A stretch of DNA of 64,000 bases from Datnioides undecimradiatus (Eukaryota > Chordata > Actinopteri > Lobotiformes > Datnioididae): NCBI GenBank assembly GCA_008933995.1, contig WARS01000015.1:15012957-15076956 (forward strand). Direction: 5' to 3'. Made by a program: the position numbers and the translations under genes. Positions 40,101 to 49,734 of this stretch are shown here, piece by piece. Numbering within the stretch: position 1 is the first letter of the stretch; each line of letters opens with the position of its first letter. The notes under the pieces were generated by a model, which was not told the origin of the DNA, ran no database searches, and saw only the letters and a list, made by a program, of their open reading frames with translations.

Positions 40101-43100
40101 TGCAGAAATGCTTTGAGCAGCTCTCAAAAAACAGTTTGTGTTGCAATTAGATATTTTTCCATTCTTCAGACATTATATTACAACCTCTTTAGATTATATT
40201 GTCATCCTTTTTTTCCCCACTTATTGTAACCCTAGTCTGGCCACCAGATGTCTAGCGTCTGTCCATCACGCAGGGAGATTCTGCAGAGAAGTTTCGGAAG
40301 GATTATTAAACCTTTGAGGCAACTTTGTGATTTGATTTATCGTTTTTGAGCTGCATAAATAAAAGCAACTTGGCTTTTCTCCATAACTCTTGGTTTTAAT
40401 GCATGCATAAATCTAAAATTGCTCATTTTTTAAGTTGCAAAAAAATGTATATTTTAAAACATTTGTACCAGACACCATCCATATTTTATCGGCTTATTTC
40501 ACAGTGAATATAAAATTAGGAATTGGTGCTAAAGCTGACCTTATTTAACAGATTTCGTAGGGGACTGACATCACCGATACAGATTAAATACTGTTTGTTA
40601 GTCACACTGACTTAGTACTGGAGAACTTAGTACAAAATAATATAATTCACATTTGCACAAGCCTAATAAGTAAGTTAGCATATAAGCATCTCCAGCTACA
40701 ACTGTAAAGTGAGGCATGGTTAGAGCTTTGTGTTAGCTAAACATAACATATTAATAATTACATTAATCATTCCGACACAGTGTTGTTTACAAAATTCATA
40801 TCGACAGAGAAAGAACAGCGCTCGTATCAGGCAGGTTCACAACTGTAAATTAGAAAAAAATAACTTTAGCATCTCTTTAGAAACATAAATGCGTACAGAA
40901 AAGCGGGACGGGAAAACAAGACAATAAAGTCAAAGTAGAGTGAGGAAACCAATGTCTCCACGCATGGAAATACTAATAGTATTAACGTTCTGAAGTACAG
41001 CACTTGAGTAAATGTACTCCGTTACTTCCCACCTCTGTTACAAACACAAAGCACACGGATGCCATCCCACAGAGCGAGTTTAACTTCAGATAATTAAGCG
41101 CACAAGTGTTTCCTTCAGAGATCCGAAGCCTTCGGAGCATAAGGAGAGGTGCTGATATTTCTCACCCACATGACACATGGCCCAGTCGCGATCCTCCCCC
41201 ACAAACATAGCACAATCTTTAAGCCACACGGGCAGATTTGGCAGGGAACGGTAGCAGCCGTATACATCCACATCCTGTCTGCAAGTTTCAGAGTCATATG
41301 TGGACTAAAAACTAACCACGCTCAAGTCACGGGCGATAAATCGTGGGTGGTGACTTAACGTCGAACTTTAGGCTTTCACTGGAGCTTGGGATTGTCGTAA
41401 GTTACCTCTTAAAGCAGTGTTGAGATATTTTCTGTTTCTAAGAAAGCAGCAGCGATGCCAAGGACATATCAGAGGGTGGTGGTGGGATTTTTTTTTTCTT
41501 TAGAGGGAATGGTGGTTGGGGGGGGGCTGATGAAGTAGTCCAGTTTGCTCCACATGGCGGAACAGAAGAGCGCTTGGTGAGCGAGCATTGTTTAGCAGAT
41601 TGTCCTCGTCGCCTTCCAGTGTTCTTTTGCTTTACTGTACATTGTCTGCCTGTCAGCCGTTCTGTGGTGGAAGCAGGGGATAAGTGTGGAGCCGGACCCC
41701 CCCGGTGCAAATGGCCATTCTCACAGCCCAGAAGACTGCTCCTCTCTGCCACCCACTCCCACCTGGTGCCTTTGCTATTTTCTTCAACCAACCACTTCAT
41801 TCTGGCTGGGTCGCTACCGTCTGTACTGTGCTGGCAGGCGCCGTTTGACTCAAACGTTATGCAAGCTGAACGTTTCAAGCCGGTTTCTCTGGTTTCGTCT
41901 TTTTAATGAATTATGTGCAAAGAGGATGTCGTTGATTTTGCAAATTTGATAGTTTGTAAAACAGGTGGGAAGTGCAACAGGCTGCAGCAAACGTCGTAGG
42001 CTCTTTAATTAGAGACGACGACGATGATGTTAAACAAATAAAAGGTATCTGGTCAAAAGGACTGCGCAGTTTCCCCAACCAATGCTGTTAGTGCACGTAT
42101 TAAGAGACGGCGAATACTTTCCTGTCATACTTACTGCTTTTATAGCTTTACAGCGTGTATTTCCATAGTCCTCCATGTCGCTGTCACAGTTAATTCACTG
42201 CTTGCCCTCGCTCCATGCGATATTTGACAATGTATAGCACCGACACTGACCACTTTGTACTGACCTCACAAATCTGTCCGTAAGATTCTTCACAAACGAG
42301 TAAATCTCGAACCAGTCAGCAGAGACACTTCCAGACCTGAAACAAGAAAACAACAGCCAGTTTGCAGCTCGTCAGTGGCAGCAGATTGTGTGCTGGGGAG
42401 TAAAATACTGTACAGTATTTGTGCTTTGTACCACAACCACAGTTGGACATTAACACCAGCCACATGCTGGATAATTGTGCTGATAAGTCTGTGTTCTATA
42501 GCAGCCGCTTCAGCTGTTACAACCCTCACATGTTCGCAGGAGCTTTGCTTTTCTACAAATCCAGTTGGCTGCTTGAGTTAGGAGGTAGCAAACGCACCAA
42601 AGTAACCAACAAATGAACAGGAAGTCAGTAGACAGACATGTAGTAACTAAGTAAGTACTTAAAATACAGTTCAGAGGAATTGGCTCAATTGAAGTTCACT
42701 TGTACAATTCAGTAACACATGCATGCCCTCAAAAGGCTCACAGGCCAAGATCTGATTCTCTATAAAGCCAACTCTTTGAATAACCCTCCCCCTCCCCGAG
42801 CACCAGTTCAGAGAACGATGGCCAAGTGTGCAATGGGAGCCATGATAAAACCACAGACTGCAGAAACCTAAAGATAAAGACAATATGTGAGTTAAGAGCA
42901 ATACATCAGATTTAAATACATCTACTGCTAATGTAATTAATCCAGTCAAGGCCTTGCCAAATAGTAACAGGTCTGATGAGCATGGCTTCAGTTGACTGGC
43001 TTCTTTAATATGTTCACGGGTGCTGGGATTGGTTTCATTCCTGCTTCTCTGCGGTTTCTCCTCACTCAAAACCTTGTGACTTCTCTTTATCGCCTTTTCT

Positions 43101-46100
43101 CCCTTCCTTCTATCCTTGCACGTCTCCCTCCTTCTTTCTTTCTTTTTATCAACTAGTATGAAACTGGAAATACAAGGTCTTGCCATCTTTATTTAAGTAA
43201 AGGCACGGTGGACCTCTTCTGCCACTGTCTTTTGTCTCATTAAAACTCATTAAGACTTGATAATTGTCGAAAACCACGCATAAATTTCTCACCGTGACCA
43301 AGGACAAACCAATGTTAGGTGGGTGTCAACCTGTAGCCCTTGGCCCTTCTCACCCCTCGATAAGTCAATCCGACCACAATGAACACAGTGTGTAAAATGT
43401 GCCCTTGGTGTAACGACAAAGAGGTAATTAAACCAATAATTACAATTCAATGTATGTGCAGAGAACATAAAACAGAAGAGTTTGACCATTAGGAGGCTCA
43501 TCTTTCATGCCACCTCCCTGCTGCCCGAAGACAAGGTCACACAGCGGAGTGAAAAGACGCGACTGTGAGGGTAAAGGAAAGCTACACTGTGCTCTGACAG
43601 GAAATTAGCAGTGGTTAACTGTGGTTAAGTGTGCTAGTGATCAGTAAGGTCATTCTAGGTGTCATGGCTTTTTAAATATATCTATAATACGGCTATAGTT
43701 AGACTAACACTGCTCATGCTAAGTGCCAGGGAATTTCCCGTTTGATTATACATACACTAGAGTCTAAAGGAGCAATAATGTTACAAACAGTATAGTGACT
43801 TTGTCCTGGTCAGCGTTCAGGTGTGGATATGTGTGACTGTGTGAATATTAGGGCATTCCATAAAAAGGCTGCTTGACTCTCAGGGAAACTTGGATAAAAT
43901 AGGGGAAGCACACAGAAAAGCTTTTTTGAACTCCCCCCCCCGACTGAATCATCATCACAAACTGCTGACATTAGGACTTTGGTCTTATCACTCCAATCAG
44001 GAAATCTGCCAGACGAGCATTTTGTCTACTGGGAAAAAAGTTAACTTCCAGCAAAGAGACTTGCAACTACTTGTTGTCCAGCAATCGGTGCAGGTTTAGC
44101 TTTTATGTTTCACAAATAGAACCGTGCATATGTAAATCAAACAGACCCCAACCTGCAAATAATGCAAGTAATGCAAAACATACTATGATCTGTGCACTTG
44201 GTCAAACTTGTGCCAATAATCTCGGTCATCATCCTGTAATTTTGCAATTTAGATGAGGGTGGGGTAGTTTGAAAATGGGTCAGGGGAGCAGTGTTTCAAC
44301 TCCATGGCCCTGAATAATGGCACGTCTCCAAGCTGGGGGAGGACAGCATTAAAAACAGTTGCTGTCAAAGCTGTAAACTCTCCCTAATACATTAAAAGGC
44401 CTTTTTGCATGACGCTACTGCAGCACTGCAAAGTTTTTTTTTGCTGAACTGACTGAATCTGGCTGAGCACTGTCTGTATGTTTGATATCTGAGGTGGCAA
44501 CGTGAGTGCAGAGAACACACAGGAAGTGGTGCATTCTTGACAGCCCAGATGATAAACACAAAGCATTCAAAAACTTCTCCGGGTCTCTTTAGTCTTCTTT
44601 TTGGTGACATTCAAGGACTCAAGTGTTCTAATGTTAAAGTGATTTGTTGAACTACTGCTAGTTGATCCTGCAGGGCAGATAATCACTATTTCCATATCCA
44701 CAAATGATGCAATGATTTAACCTTCCCCACACTGGCTGCAATACATGTACTGAAAACAATACATGAGCAAACCCACTGATACCATGTGATAAGCTAATTT
44801 CAGACAGCATGGTTATGACGAGGTTAGGCTTAGGAGGCTACAAATGCTTGGTTTGTGTTTGGGAAAGTGTGGTGATGGTTAGACTCGCGTGATTCTTTGA
44901 GGTTTATCAGACCAAACTTTGTCACGGCTGCAACCACTGAGCATCCCACAACTCCCTGATATCTCTCAGAGCTCAATAACTGAGCCCACCTACATGCAAC
45001 CAGATATGTTTCATTTGAAAATTTCTAGTTACGCGTGCACAGTGCACATTTAGTTTTGTTATAGTTTACAAACAAGTATCTGGAGATACCAGACTATTGA
45101 ATGTGTTTTCCCAACTCTTTGGTGATGCATATTCATTCAACATCATGTCTGTTTTTATTTATAAAGTTCCTGCAGATGCAGATGGGTTTGATCTGTACTG
45201 AATTAGACACAATGCAATGATAATGTCACTGTGACAGAAATGCTTTGCATACTAAAAATAAATGAACTGAAACCAAAGGTTGCCTCATTAAACAGAAAAC
45301 TAACACACTGGGGAGGGACTGGGAAATGAGTTGACTTTTGGTGTTTTTACACTTTGTTTTGCTGTGTTTCATGCAGTTGTATTGTTTTAATTGTTTGGTG
45401 AAAGGTCTGTACATAATCCTTAAAGTTGAGATGAGATGAAACTTCTTTCTTGACCCTTTTAGATCACACCCCCATCATCCTGTGCATCCATTTACCAATT
45501 TGTCAAGAAAATACAAAAATACCTTGGTGACAGTTAACAAGATAGCAGAACCCACACTAAGCCACATCCAGGAAGTGCAGCAAACACTACAATCTGACAC
45601 TGAAGGGTAAACAGAAGCACAATAAAGACTAATAACATAGACCAAACAGCAACAGGTTAGGTGTTCTATGCGCAGGCTGATACAAGAAGGTCACAACTTC
45701 GTAATATCACCATCACAGACCTAAGAAAGGATGTGGGCAACCAAACATTACACCCATATTTTATATGTTGTTCCGTAACCACTGGCATCGACCTGCTACT
45801 GTGGCATCCTCTCCACTCTTATGGTTTCAGGCGTTCCACCAGATGCTGTAATCTAGCTGAGAGCAGGGATTTGCCCCCACTCAATGACAGGGGCATCAGT
45901 AAGGTCGCACACTGATGTTGGGTAATAAGCTCCTGCTCAGTCACCCAAAGGTGCAGGATGGGGTTTAGATCATGCACCAGCACTGACCAGTTAAGTCCAA
46001 GACCAGACTGGGAAAACCATTTCCTTAAAGGAAAGGGCAAGAAACAGGAAGGGCCCGAAACCATTGTCATTGTTGTTTCTAAATCCAATTGAACACTAGC

Positions 46101-46595
46101 ACACAGAGTGCCCTTCATTATCGGTATGAGGACACCCCTGAAAACATGGTGGCCATATGTGGAGAGGAGTGTCCACATACTTTTGGTTACATTTGTTCCC
46201 CTTCTTGACACTACAGTGTAACAAAGCGCAGTGTTTCAAGATGCAGTTTGCGAACTTTGTCCCAACCAGGTCACAGAAAACGGTGTCACACCTGCGATCA
46301 GGCGCCCCCTCCTCACCCACATCTGTCCTCCTCCACCTCCACCTTGAAACAACAATTACAGGCAGTATTTCTGCTGTTGGCGTGAAAAAGACAAGAGCCG
46401 ACAGACTTTTTCTCTTACTCACTTGTCTAAAACAAAGTAGAGGTCGTAGGCTCCGTGGCAGGACGCCTCCTCTGCCCAGCAGGACGAAGCAAACAACCCG
46501 AGGAGGATCACAGCAGCCGCCGCCGAAGTCCACCGACTGTTTCCGAAACGAAGTTTACCCTCCGCGTTGAAGTGCCGTGACAGCCTTTCCCACAT
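11767..46595 (-). CDS. antxr2: antxr2: anthrax toxin receptor 2 / CMG2 (16 exons; last exon not in window)
   Basis: Type I membrane receptor of the ANTXR family, known to bind basement-membrane and collagen ligands and to act as the host receptor for anthrax protective antigen. Spliced coding segments give 485 codons, close to the roughly 489 of mammalian ANTXR2. Residues 1-41 form an N-terminal region with a signal peptide (hydrophobic core about 25-36). A vWA domain spans about 50-225 with MIDAS residues D57, S59, S61 (DKSGS), T125 (GETYMHEG) and D154 (ALTDG); C46 and C224 match the domain-closing disulfide. An Ig-like segment follows to about 320. A transmembrane helix spans about 324-343, ending WWFWPLCC with likely palmitoylated C349/C350. 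The tail has VIKD plus polyproline and [33 protein letters not shown]...PSSVC and VIKDPPPPP fit ANTXR2 better than ANTXR1. The terminal exon (expected near GRCINF) was not found. The teleost a/b copy is unresolved. Confidence 0.95.
12046..12216 (-). CDS. antxr2: antxr2 exon 15 (cytoplasmic tail)
   Basis: 171 bases, 57 codons, phase 0. Acceptor GTCCAG, donor GTGAGC. Starts [20 protein letters not shown] and ends KWYTPIK. The middle ([20 protein letters not shown]) is the variable segment and resembles the proline-rich stretch of ANTXR2 rather than that of ANTXR1. Confidence 0.95.
13152..13620. repeat. G-rich, purine-biased intronic block
   Basis: Plus-strand guanine clusters recur (ggtggaggtggaggtgg at about 13169, gggggaggcgggtggagg at about 13474, ggggagaggtggggtgagg at about 13586). 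In the antxr2 transcript this is C-rich. It lies in intron 14. Confidence 0.6.
13908..13923. repeat. Poly-T tract
   Basis: About 16 consecutive T on the plus strand (poly-A in the antxr2 transcript), about 180 bases after the end of exon 14. Confidence 0.9.
14090..14179 (-). CDS. antxr2: antxr2 exon 14 (cytoplasmic [16 protein letters not shown])
   Basis: 90 bases, phase 0. Acceptor TTCAAG, donor GTCAGA. Encodes [20 protein letters not shown] and [10 protein letters not shown], nearly invariant between ANTXR1 and ANTXR2. The paired tyrosines are candidate phosphorylation sites. Confidence 0.96.
14180..14742 (-). other. antxr2 intron 13
   Basis: 563 bases of AT-moderate sequence with nothing recognisable. 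Confidence 0.8.
14743..14799 (-). CDS. antxr2: antxr2 exon 13 (juxtamembrane polyproline)
   Basis: 57 bases, phase 0. Acceptor TCCAG, donor GTGAGT. Encodes VIKD, nine consecutive prolines, SRL and three more prolines. The first five of the nine prolines are CCG codons in a row, forming a coding trinucleotide repeat. Confidence 0.92.
14771..14787. repeat. Coding (GGC)n trinucleotide repeat
   Basis: Five tandem GGC/GCG units inside antxr2 exon 13, encoding five prolines of the polyproline run on the minus strand. Confidence 0.9.
15327..15352. repeat. (CA)13 microsatellite
   Basis: Uninterrupted CA run in antxr2 intron 12. Confidence 0.97.
15889..15906. repeat. Poly-A tract (A18)
   Basis: Homopolymer in antxr2 intron 12; no retroposed sequence is recognisable beside it. 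Confidence 0.95.
19163..19212. repeat. Compound (CA)n-(TA)n microsatellite
   Basis: About 15 CA units followed by cg and then about 9 TA units, preceded by a C9 run at 19151-19159. Intron 12 of antxr2. Confidence 0.95.
20272..20367 (-). CDS. antxr2: antxr2 exon 12 (transmembrane helix)
   Basis: 96 bases, 32 codons, phase 0. Acceptor CTCCAG, donor GTAAGT. Encodes [12 protein letters not shown], a leucine/alanine-rich helix, then [11 protein letters not shown]. The WWFWPLCC membrane exit is a signature of ANTXR1/2, and its two cysteines are palmitoylation candidates. Confidence 0.96.
20368..21089 (-). other. antxr2 intron 11
   Basis: 722 bases; nothing recognisable besides an A-rich run near 20850. 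Confidence 0.8.
21090..21168 (-). CDS. antxr2: antxr2 exon 11 (Ig-like domain end)
   Basis: 79 bases, phase 2 to phase 0. Acceptor TTACAG, donor GTAAGT. Encodes [20 protein letters not shown] then TITASTC, the last extracellular strands before the membrane. Confidence 0.94.
24002..24036. repeat. A-rich (A4-12 G)n tract
   Basis: Runs of A broken by single G; low-complexity, intron 10. Confidence 0.9.
28098..28143. repeat. (GT)23 microsatellite
   Basis: The longest pure dinucleotide run in the window, in antxr2 intron 10. Confidence 0.97.
28472..28530. repeat. 59-base near-perfect palindrome
   Basis: Inner arms at 28479-28500 and 28502-28523 (22 bases each, aagccatattctcat...) pair with one mismatch around a single central base at 28501. 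Outer extensions (ggaaa / tttcc) continue the pairing with two further mismatches, giving 29-base arms. It lies in intron 10 about 415 bases after exon 10. No flanking target duplication is evident. Confidence 0.9.
28944..29013 (-). CDS. antxr2: antxr2 exon 10 (Ig-like domain)
   Basis: 70 bases, phase 1 to phase 2. Acceptor TTTCAG, donor GTAAGT. Encodes [20 protein letters not shown] and EVG; LLCPAP is the conserved cysteine motif. Confidence 0.93.
29014..31531 (-). other. antxr2 intron 9
   Basis: 2.5 kb; a short (GT) run at 29530-29545. No other feature recognised. Confidence 0.75.
31532..31627 (-). CDS. antxr2: antxr2 exon 9 (Ig-like domain)
   Basis: 96 bases, phase 1 to phase 1. Acceptor CCACAG, donor GTAAGT. 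Encodes [20 protein letters not shown] then [12 protein letters not shown]; the RGNGF turn and the VVCSF cysteine strand are conserved in the family. Confidence 0.94.
31628..32383 (-). other. antxr2 intron 8
   Basis: 756 bases; nothing recognisable. Confidence 0.8.
32384..32444 (-). CDS. antxr2: antxr2 exon 8 (end of vWA, start of Ig-like domain)
   Basis: 61 bases, phase 0 to phase 1. Acceptor CTCCAG, donor GTGAGT. Encodes [21 protein letters not shown]224 is the partner expected for the vWA disulfide, and PSSVC starts the Ig-like domain. Confidence 0.94.
34509..34527. repeat. Poly-T tract (T19)
   Basis: Homopolymer in antxr2 intron 7. Confidence 0.95.
35674..35694. repeat. (CA)n microsatellite
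   Basis: About ten CA units, with a shorter interrupted run just to the left; 24 bases past the end of antxr2 exon 7, at the start of intron 7. Confidence 0.95.
35718..35798 (-). CDS. antxr2: antxr2 exon 7 (vWA C-terminal part)
   Basis: 81 bases, phase 0. Acceptor CAACAG, donor GTAAGT. Encodes [20 protein letters not shown] and LKGIVNS, matching the family IADSK-VFPV-GFQAL block. Confidence 0.94.
35799..37218 (-). other. antxr2 intron 6
   Basis: 1.4 kb; nothing firmly recognisable. The stretch near 36990-37060 (gtagtttgttttttgggtga) faintly resembles the end of a fish interspersed repeat. Confidence 0.7.
37219..37287 (-). CDS. antxr2: antxr2 exon 6 (vWA)
   Basis: 69 bases, phase 0. Acceptor CCGCAG, donor GTAAGA. 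Encodes [20 protein letters not shown] and EQQ, including the conserved VYCVG strand with C181. Confidence 0.94.
37427..37531 (-). CDS. antxr2: antxr2 exon 5 (vWA, MIDAS aspartate)
   Basis: 105 bases, 35 codons, phase 0. Acceptor CCGAAG preceded by a mixed rather than pyrimidine-rich run; donor GTGAGA. Encodes [20 protein letters not shown] then DGKL; D154 is the fifth MIDAS residue. One residue is missing in the QKQGIKSSS loop compared with the human protein, and the region after DGKL is divergent ([11 protein letters not shown]). Confidence 0.92.
37538..37582. repeat. 13-base perfect inverted repeat at the exon 5 acceptor
   Basis: gttcaacatgaga (37538-37550) and tctcatgttgaac (37570-37582) are exact reverse complements separated by 19 bases. 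In the antxr2 pre-mRNA this can fold into a hairpin occupying roughly -7 to -51 upstream of exon 5, where branch point and pyrimidine tract should lie. Confidence 0.9.
37642..37723 (-). CDS. antxr2: antxr2 exon 4 (vWA, MIDAS threonine)
   Basis: 82 bases, phase 2 to phase 0. Acceptor TTTAAG; donor GAG/GTCACT, which departs from GTRAGT and looks weak. Encodes [20 protein letters not shown] and EGIKE, with T125 as the MIDAS threonine. If intron 4 were retained, the frame would stay open for 33 codons and then stop. Confidence 0.93.
37724..38858 (-). other. antxr2 intron 3
   Basis: 1.1 kb, AT-rich; nothing recognisable. Confidence 0.8.
38859..38930 (-). CDS. antxr2: antxr2 exon 3 (vWA beta strand)
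   Basis: 72 bases, phase 2 to phase 2. Acceptor CTCAG, donor GTACTG. Encodes [20 protein letters not shown] and TGD, matching the conserved MRxSFIVFS strand and the following turn. Confidence 0.94.
38931..42264 (-). other. antxr2 intron 2
   Basis: 3.3 kb; includes the hAT-like terminus at 40985-41041 and a G-rich run at 41516-41527. No exon or other gene recognised. Confidence 0.75.
40985..41041. mobile_element. hAT-like non-autonomous element end (decayed)
   Basis: The run gaagtacagcacttgagtaa, followed by atgtactccgttacttcccacctctg, matches the terminal region of a widespread fish hAT-type repeat whose ends read roughly acttgagtaaatgtact...ccaccactg. Sequence to the left (from about 40600) has weak similarity to its interior, so a longer decayed copy is possible. 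It lies in antxr2 intron 2. Confidence 0.45.
42265..42336 (-). CDS. antxr2: antxr2 exon 2 (vWA, MIDAS serines)
   Basis: 72 bases, entered and left in phase 2. Acceptor TTTCAG, donor GTCAGT. Completes the DKSGS metal-site motif (S59, S61) and continues [19 protein letters not shown], the first amphipathic helix of the vWA domain. The 72-base length is the one I expect for this exon in ANTXR genes. Confidence 0.94.
42337..46422 (-). other. antxr2 intron 1
   Basis: 4.1 kb; contains the Tc1-like relic near exon 1. The 171-residue frame at 42671-43186 (minus) has a basic, low-complexity start and no recognised family. Confidence 0.75.
45831..46195 (-). mobile_element. Tc1-like DNA transposon relic, internally deleted
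   Basis: The minus strand encodes the C-terminal end of a Tc1 transposase: [15 protein letters not shown] (normally SPDLNPIEHLW, whose E is the last catalytic residue) and later [10 protein letters not shown]. At 46166-46190 the plus strand reads gagtgtccacatacttttgg, the usual terminal repeat of these fish elements. The N-terminal and middle parts of the transposase are deleted between about 46050 and 46165, and the catalytic E is lost (NPILHLW). It sits in antxr2 intron 1, about 230 bases from exon 1. Confidence 0.85.
46423..46595 (-). CDS. antxr2: antxr2 exon 1 (signal peptide, start of vWA)
   Basis: Codes residues 1-57 plus two bases of codon 58. I chose the ATG at 46595: it has A at -3, and the reading frame further upstream has no other ATG, only a TTG at 46655. 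The start MWERLSRHF is followed by a hydrophobic stretch [11 protein letters not shown] and a likely cleavage after CWA. C46 and YDLYFVLDK begin the vWA domain, including MIDAS D57. The exon ends GACAA with donor GTGAGT. Confidence 0.93.
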
Positions 46596-46860
46596 TTTTA
46601 CCACAAAAGAAGAACAACTCTTGCAGGAGTTACGTCTTGTGCTGAAAAACGACAATAAATAGCTTTTAGGCAGTGTCGCAGGGTGCCGAGACAGCTGAAC
46701 AGGACGCGCACATCACCTCAGCGAGGGAAGCTAACTACATGTCAAAGTTCCTCCACAACAAGCGCGTTAACTGATTGACCTGCGAAATAAAGGAAACCAC
46801 CGCGCCGACGTCACCAGCTGTGTCGTTTCTTCATCGTCTTGACTCACAGTTCAGTCACAT
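46596..46860 (-). promoter_or_regulatory. Putative antxr2 5' UTR and core promoter region
   Basis: This stretch lies directly upstream of the start codon and is richer in CpG than the flanking DNA. It has no convincing TATA box. On the minus strand a TGACGT core (46808-46813) resembles a cAMP-response element. A pyrimidine run ending in AG at 46642 could be a splice acceptor for an upstream untranslated exon. The transcription start cannot be placed from sequence alone. Confidence 0.4.
46807..46814 (-). promoter_or_regulatory. CRE-like motif (TGACGT core)
   Basis: The minus strand reads GTGACGTC, seven bases of the palindromic CREB/ATF site, about 215 bases upstream of the antxr2 start codon in a CpG-containing stretch. 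Its position suits a proximal promoter element, but a single short motif is weak evidence. Confidence 0.3.
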
Positions 46861-48439
46861 CCTCAGTAAAATCAACACGTGCCTTCGATGCACGCTTACT
46901 TTGTTTAGGTGATAACCCAAATCACTGCTAATAGTGGGCTAAACTTCACCGTGCTAAAGTACACCCTCTGAGAAAACTTAGGCAGCCTTCAAGTGCTCCA
47001 CGAAACCTCGTACTTCTGACAACTATAGACACCGTAGCTGTTCATGATTACAAAGGGATTGTAACACATCCCCAACTGTAAGCAGCTGAGTCTGCGATTG
47101 TTTAGGTTTTGTTCTATACTTTATTATGAGTATAGCTTAATTATATAAAGTGGTGAAAAAAGTGACAAGGATATTGCAGATACACAAAATAAGTACATTA
47201 AAGCCTTGAATTGAGCGCAGCACCAGAGATATACTCATTTCTACTCTTTAGGTAAAATGGTTTAGGATCTCATACAATCCTAAAAGGTGCAAATTGTCAG
47301 CAACGCTCTCGGCCACCGTGTTGCCTCCGATCCCTTCCTGTCGGTTATTTATAGGGCTCGCATGTCCCTAAACGTCTCAACAAACTAGCAACACATTGTT
47401 CACAAATTCTTGGACTCTCTCTTTTTGCCTAGCATTTAAACCAATCATTCCGACAGAGCGTAAAGGCAGCACGAGTCTCCAATCCAGCGCGCATGTCCGA
47501 GATGAAACCAGCTGTTGGACTTCTGCAGAGCTGGAGGTCCCAGAGCACACACCCAACATCTGCATCATCTTTTGTGCGAGGCTACTTAATCATGTTGCGT
47601 TAACAATATTTACACAGGTCGGAGCTGACGTCAGCCACTACTCACCATGGGTAGCTTTCCTCAAATGGTAGTGATTTAAGCAGCATGTATGGTGTAAGAG
47701 CAACGTACTGCTGCAGGTGCTGGAGGTTTGATTGCCCATGGGTCTATGCACAAATGTGAACTCTATTAGCTTTACTCAGTCACTTCATGTTATTGTTATT
47801 GTAAATTTATAAATCATTCAAACTAGTTTTAAAAAGAGCATTTTTGGTTCCAGTGTTACATATACATAAAGACATATAGACGAATATATGTTAAACTCTT
47901 GACAGCAGCTCTGCATGACACACTGTGTGAAACAGTATGAACACACGTGGCAAACAAAGAAGGCATCCAAAACCCTTTCCCCAATACGGAGAGAACAGTC
48001 ACCCTGAAGGAAACAGAGAAGTCTGCTGGCGAAATGAGAACAGGAAGAGGCTGCAGATGTGAGATCTGTGAAATCAAAGATGTTTCAGCAAAGATGTTGC
48101 ATAAGGAGAAATACAGAAGTGTAGTATTTCTTAAAAATATATATTTTGGAGGGTGTAATGTGTTTTTTGTAAGCCTCTTTGTCTTTCTTTTATCATCCAG
48201 TTCGTGTTCAGTTTTTATAACTCACAGGGAGACAACCCTCATACGTGCCCAAGAATAACTTTGGCCTGTACACCTTCAATAAAACTCAACAGAAACAGAA
48301 CCAAGAATACAATAAAACTGTTGAGTGTATGTTGAAATATTCCTTAAAGTGTAGTGGTATTAGCAGCATGAAAGACAAAATATGTAACATTTTCTAAGTG
48401 AACTGTCCAAAACAACTAGACCTTTGTTGACCTTGTACT

Positions 48440-48545
48440 TTGTTGAGTTCAAATCAGTTTAATTTGTTTAGCACCAAATCATAGAAAAGTCTCGGGGTAC
48501 TTTTCATATAGAGGAGGTTTTGTTTGCAGTCACTATATTAAATAC
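48440..48545. mobile_element. Fragment of an interspersed fish repeat
   Basis: The words tttagcaccaaatcatag, aaaagtctcggggtactttt and catatagagga resemble a common teleost interspersed repeat with the theme 'atagcgccaaatcacaacaa...ctcaaggcgcttt'. Short and diverged; the family name is uncertain. Confidence 0.4.
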
Positions 48546-49734
48546 AACAAACCCCACCATGTGCAAAATTGATGTTTCCAACAATGTTCAAACCAAGACT
48601 TATTCAAGAGATTTTAGTAGTTATATTGAAGGAAACAGTCTTTTTTACCTGGTCCCATTGCTTAAACTTCCATAGGAAACACTTTTGCATTTTTCTAGTA
48701 CTGATATCAAATTAGAAACACCTATTTTGCCATGATAACACAAAATATGGTAACTTAAAATAACTCCTTAATACCACTGAGCGCCACAGATGTGATATGT
48801 AAGAGCACAAGAGTGTGGGGGCATTTTCTGGTAAACATTTAGTTGAATTTGCCTTTTTATTCTGGACAGACTATGGAAACTGCAGGTGCTTCCATTTGCA
48901 GCAGGGATGGCTCATTGTGGAATTTTAATCCCCAAACCTGGCACACTTAGCGCATTTCCCTACTCATTGATCTACACAGGGAGCTGAACCTCCAAACCTG
49001 GCAGTGTACCGCGGAGCTGTATGCATAAAACTGAAGCCGTCCTCATCTTACTGCTGCCGTGCTCAGCCCACCGAGCTTCACAGCACCATTTAACCAAATG
49101 CAATATGAACATGTGGCCATTCTAAAACCAAAAGTCTTCAAGGGAATACCAGGATGGTTGATGCAAATGTTCTCACAGTTGTATCTATTGACTCTAGATG
49201 AGTAATTACATTTTGTAACTCCTGTACATCTGACTACCGTCACCTCAGGCTGCAGTAAACGCTAATGATACCTTTCTTCATGTGGTATAATCCTGGAAAT
49301 TCCTGGTTCGGTCTTATCCAATAACTTGTTTGAACAAGGTGTGTAGCTTGTAGAGGATGTGACTTCAGGCTATGGAATTTGTTAAAAACACTGACAGGCA
49401 CTTAAAGTGAAAGCAGCACGGCTGTTGTTAAGCTGTACCTGGTTTACCTGTATCTGCTGCAACACATGTTCTCAATATAGGTAGAGTGTATGGGTTTTAT
49501 ACAGTTATTGCAGTTTCTGTAATTCATGAAGGAATATTTGTTTTCTGGTTTTACAACATATGTCGCTGTCTAACTATAAGAGGGTGACTGTTAACGTCAA
49601 GGAAACTGATATCTATTGTTCTGTATTTGAGTTTGACATATTCATAACTGTTTTGATTTCAACTGTGCCATGGCACAGAGTGAATTTTCTGGCTTTGTGA
49701 AGTCAGTGTCACAAACAGGATCACGGCTAAAAAG

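Noticed and set aside
42671-43186. 171-codon minus-strand open frame in intron 1
   Set aside because: Basic low-complexity N-terminal part derives from a pyrimidine-rich stretch; the rest matches no family I know. Within chance expectation.
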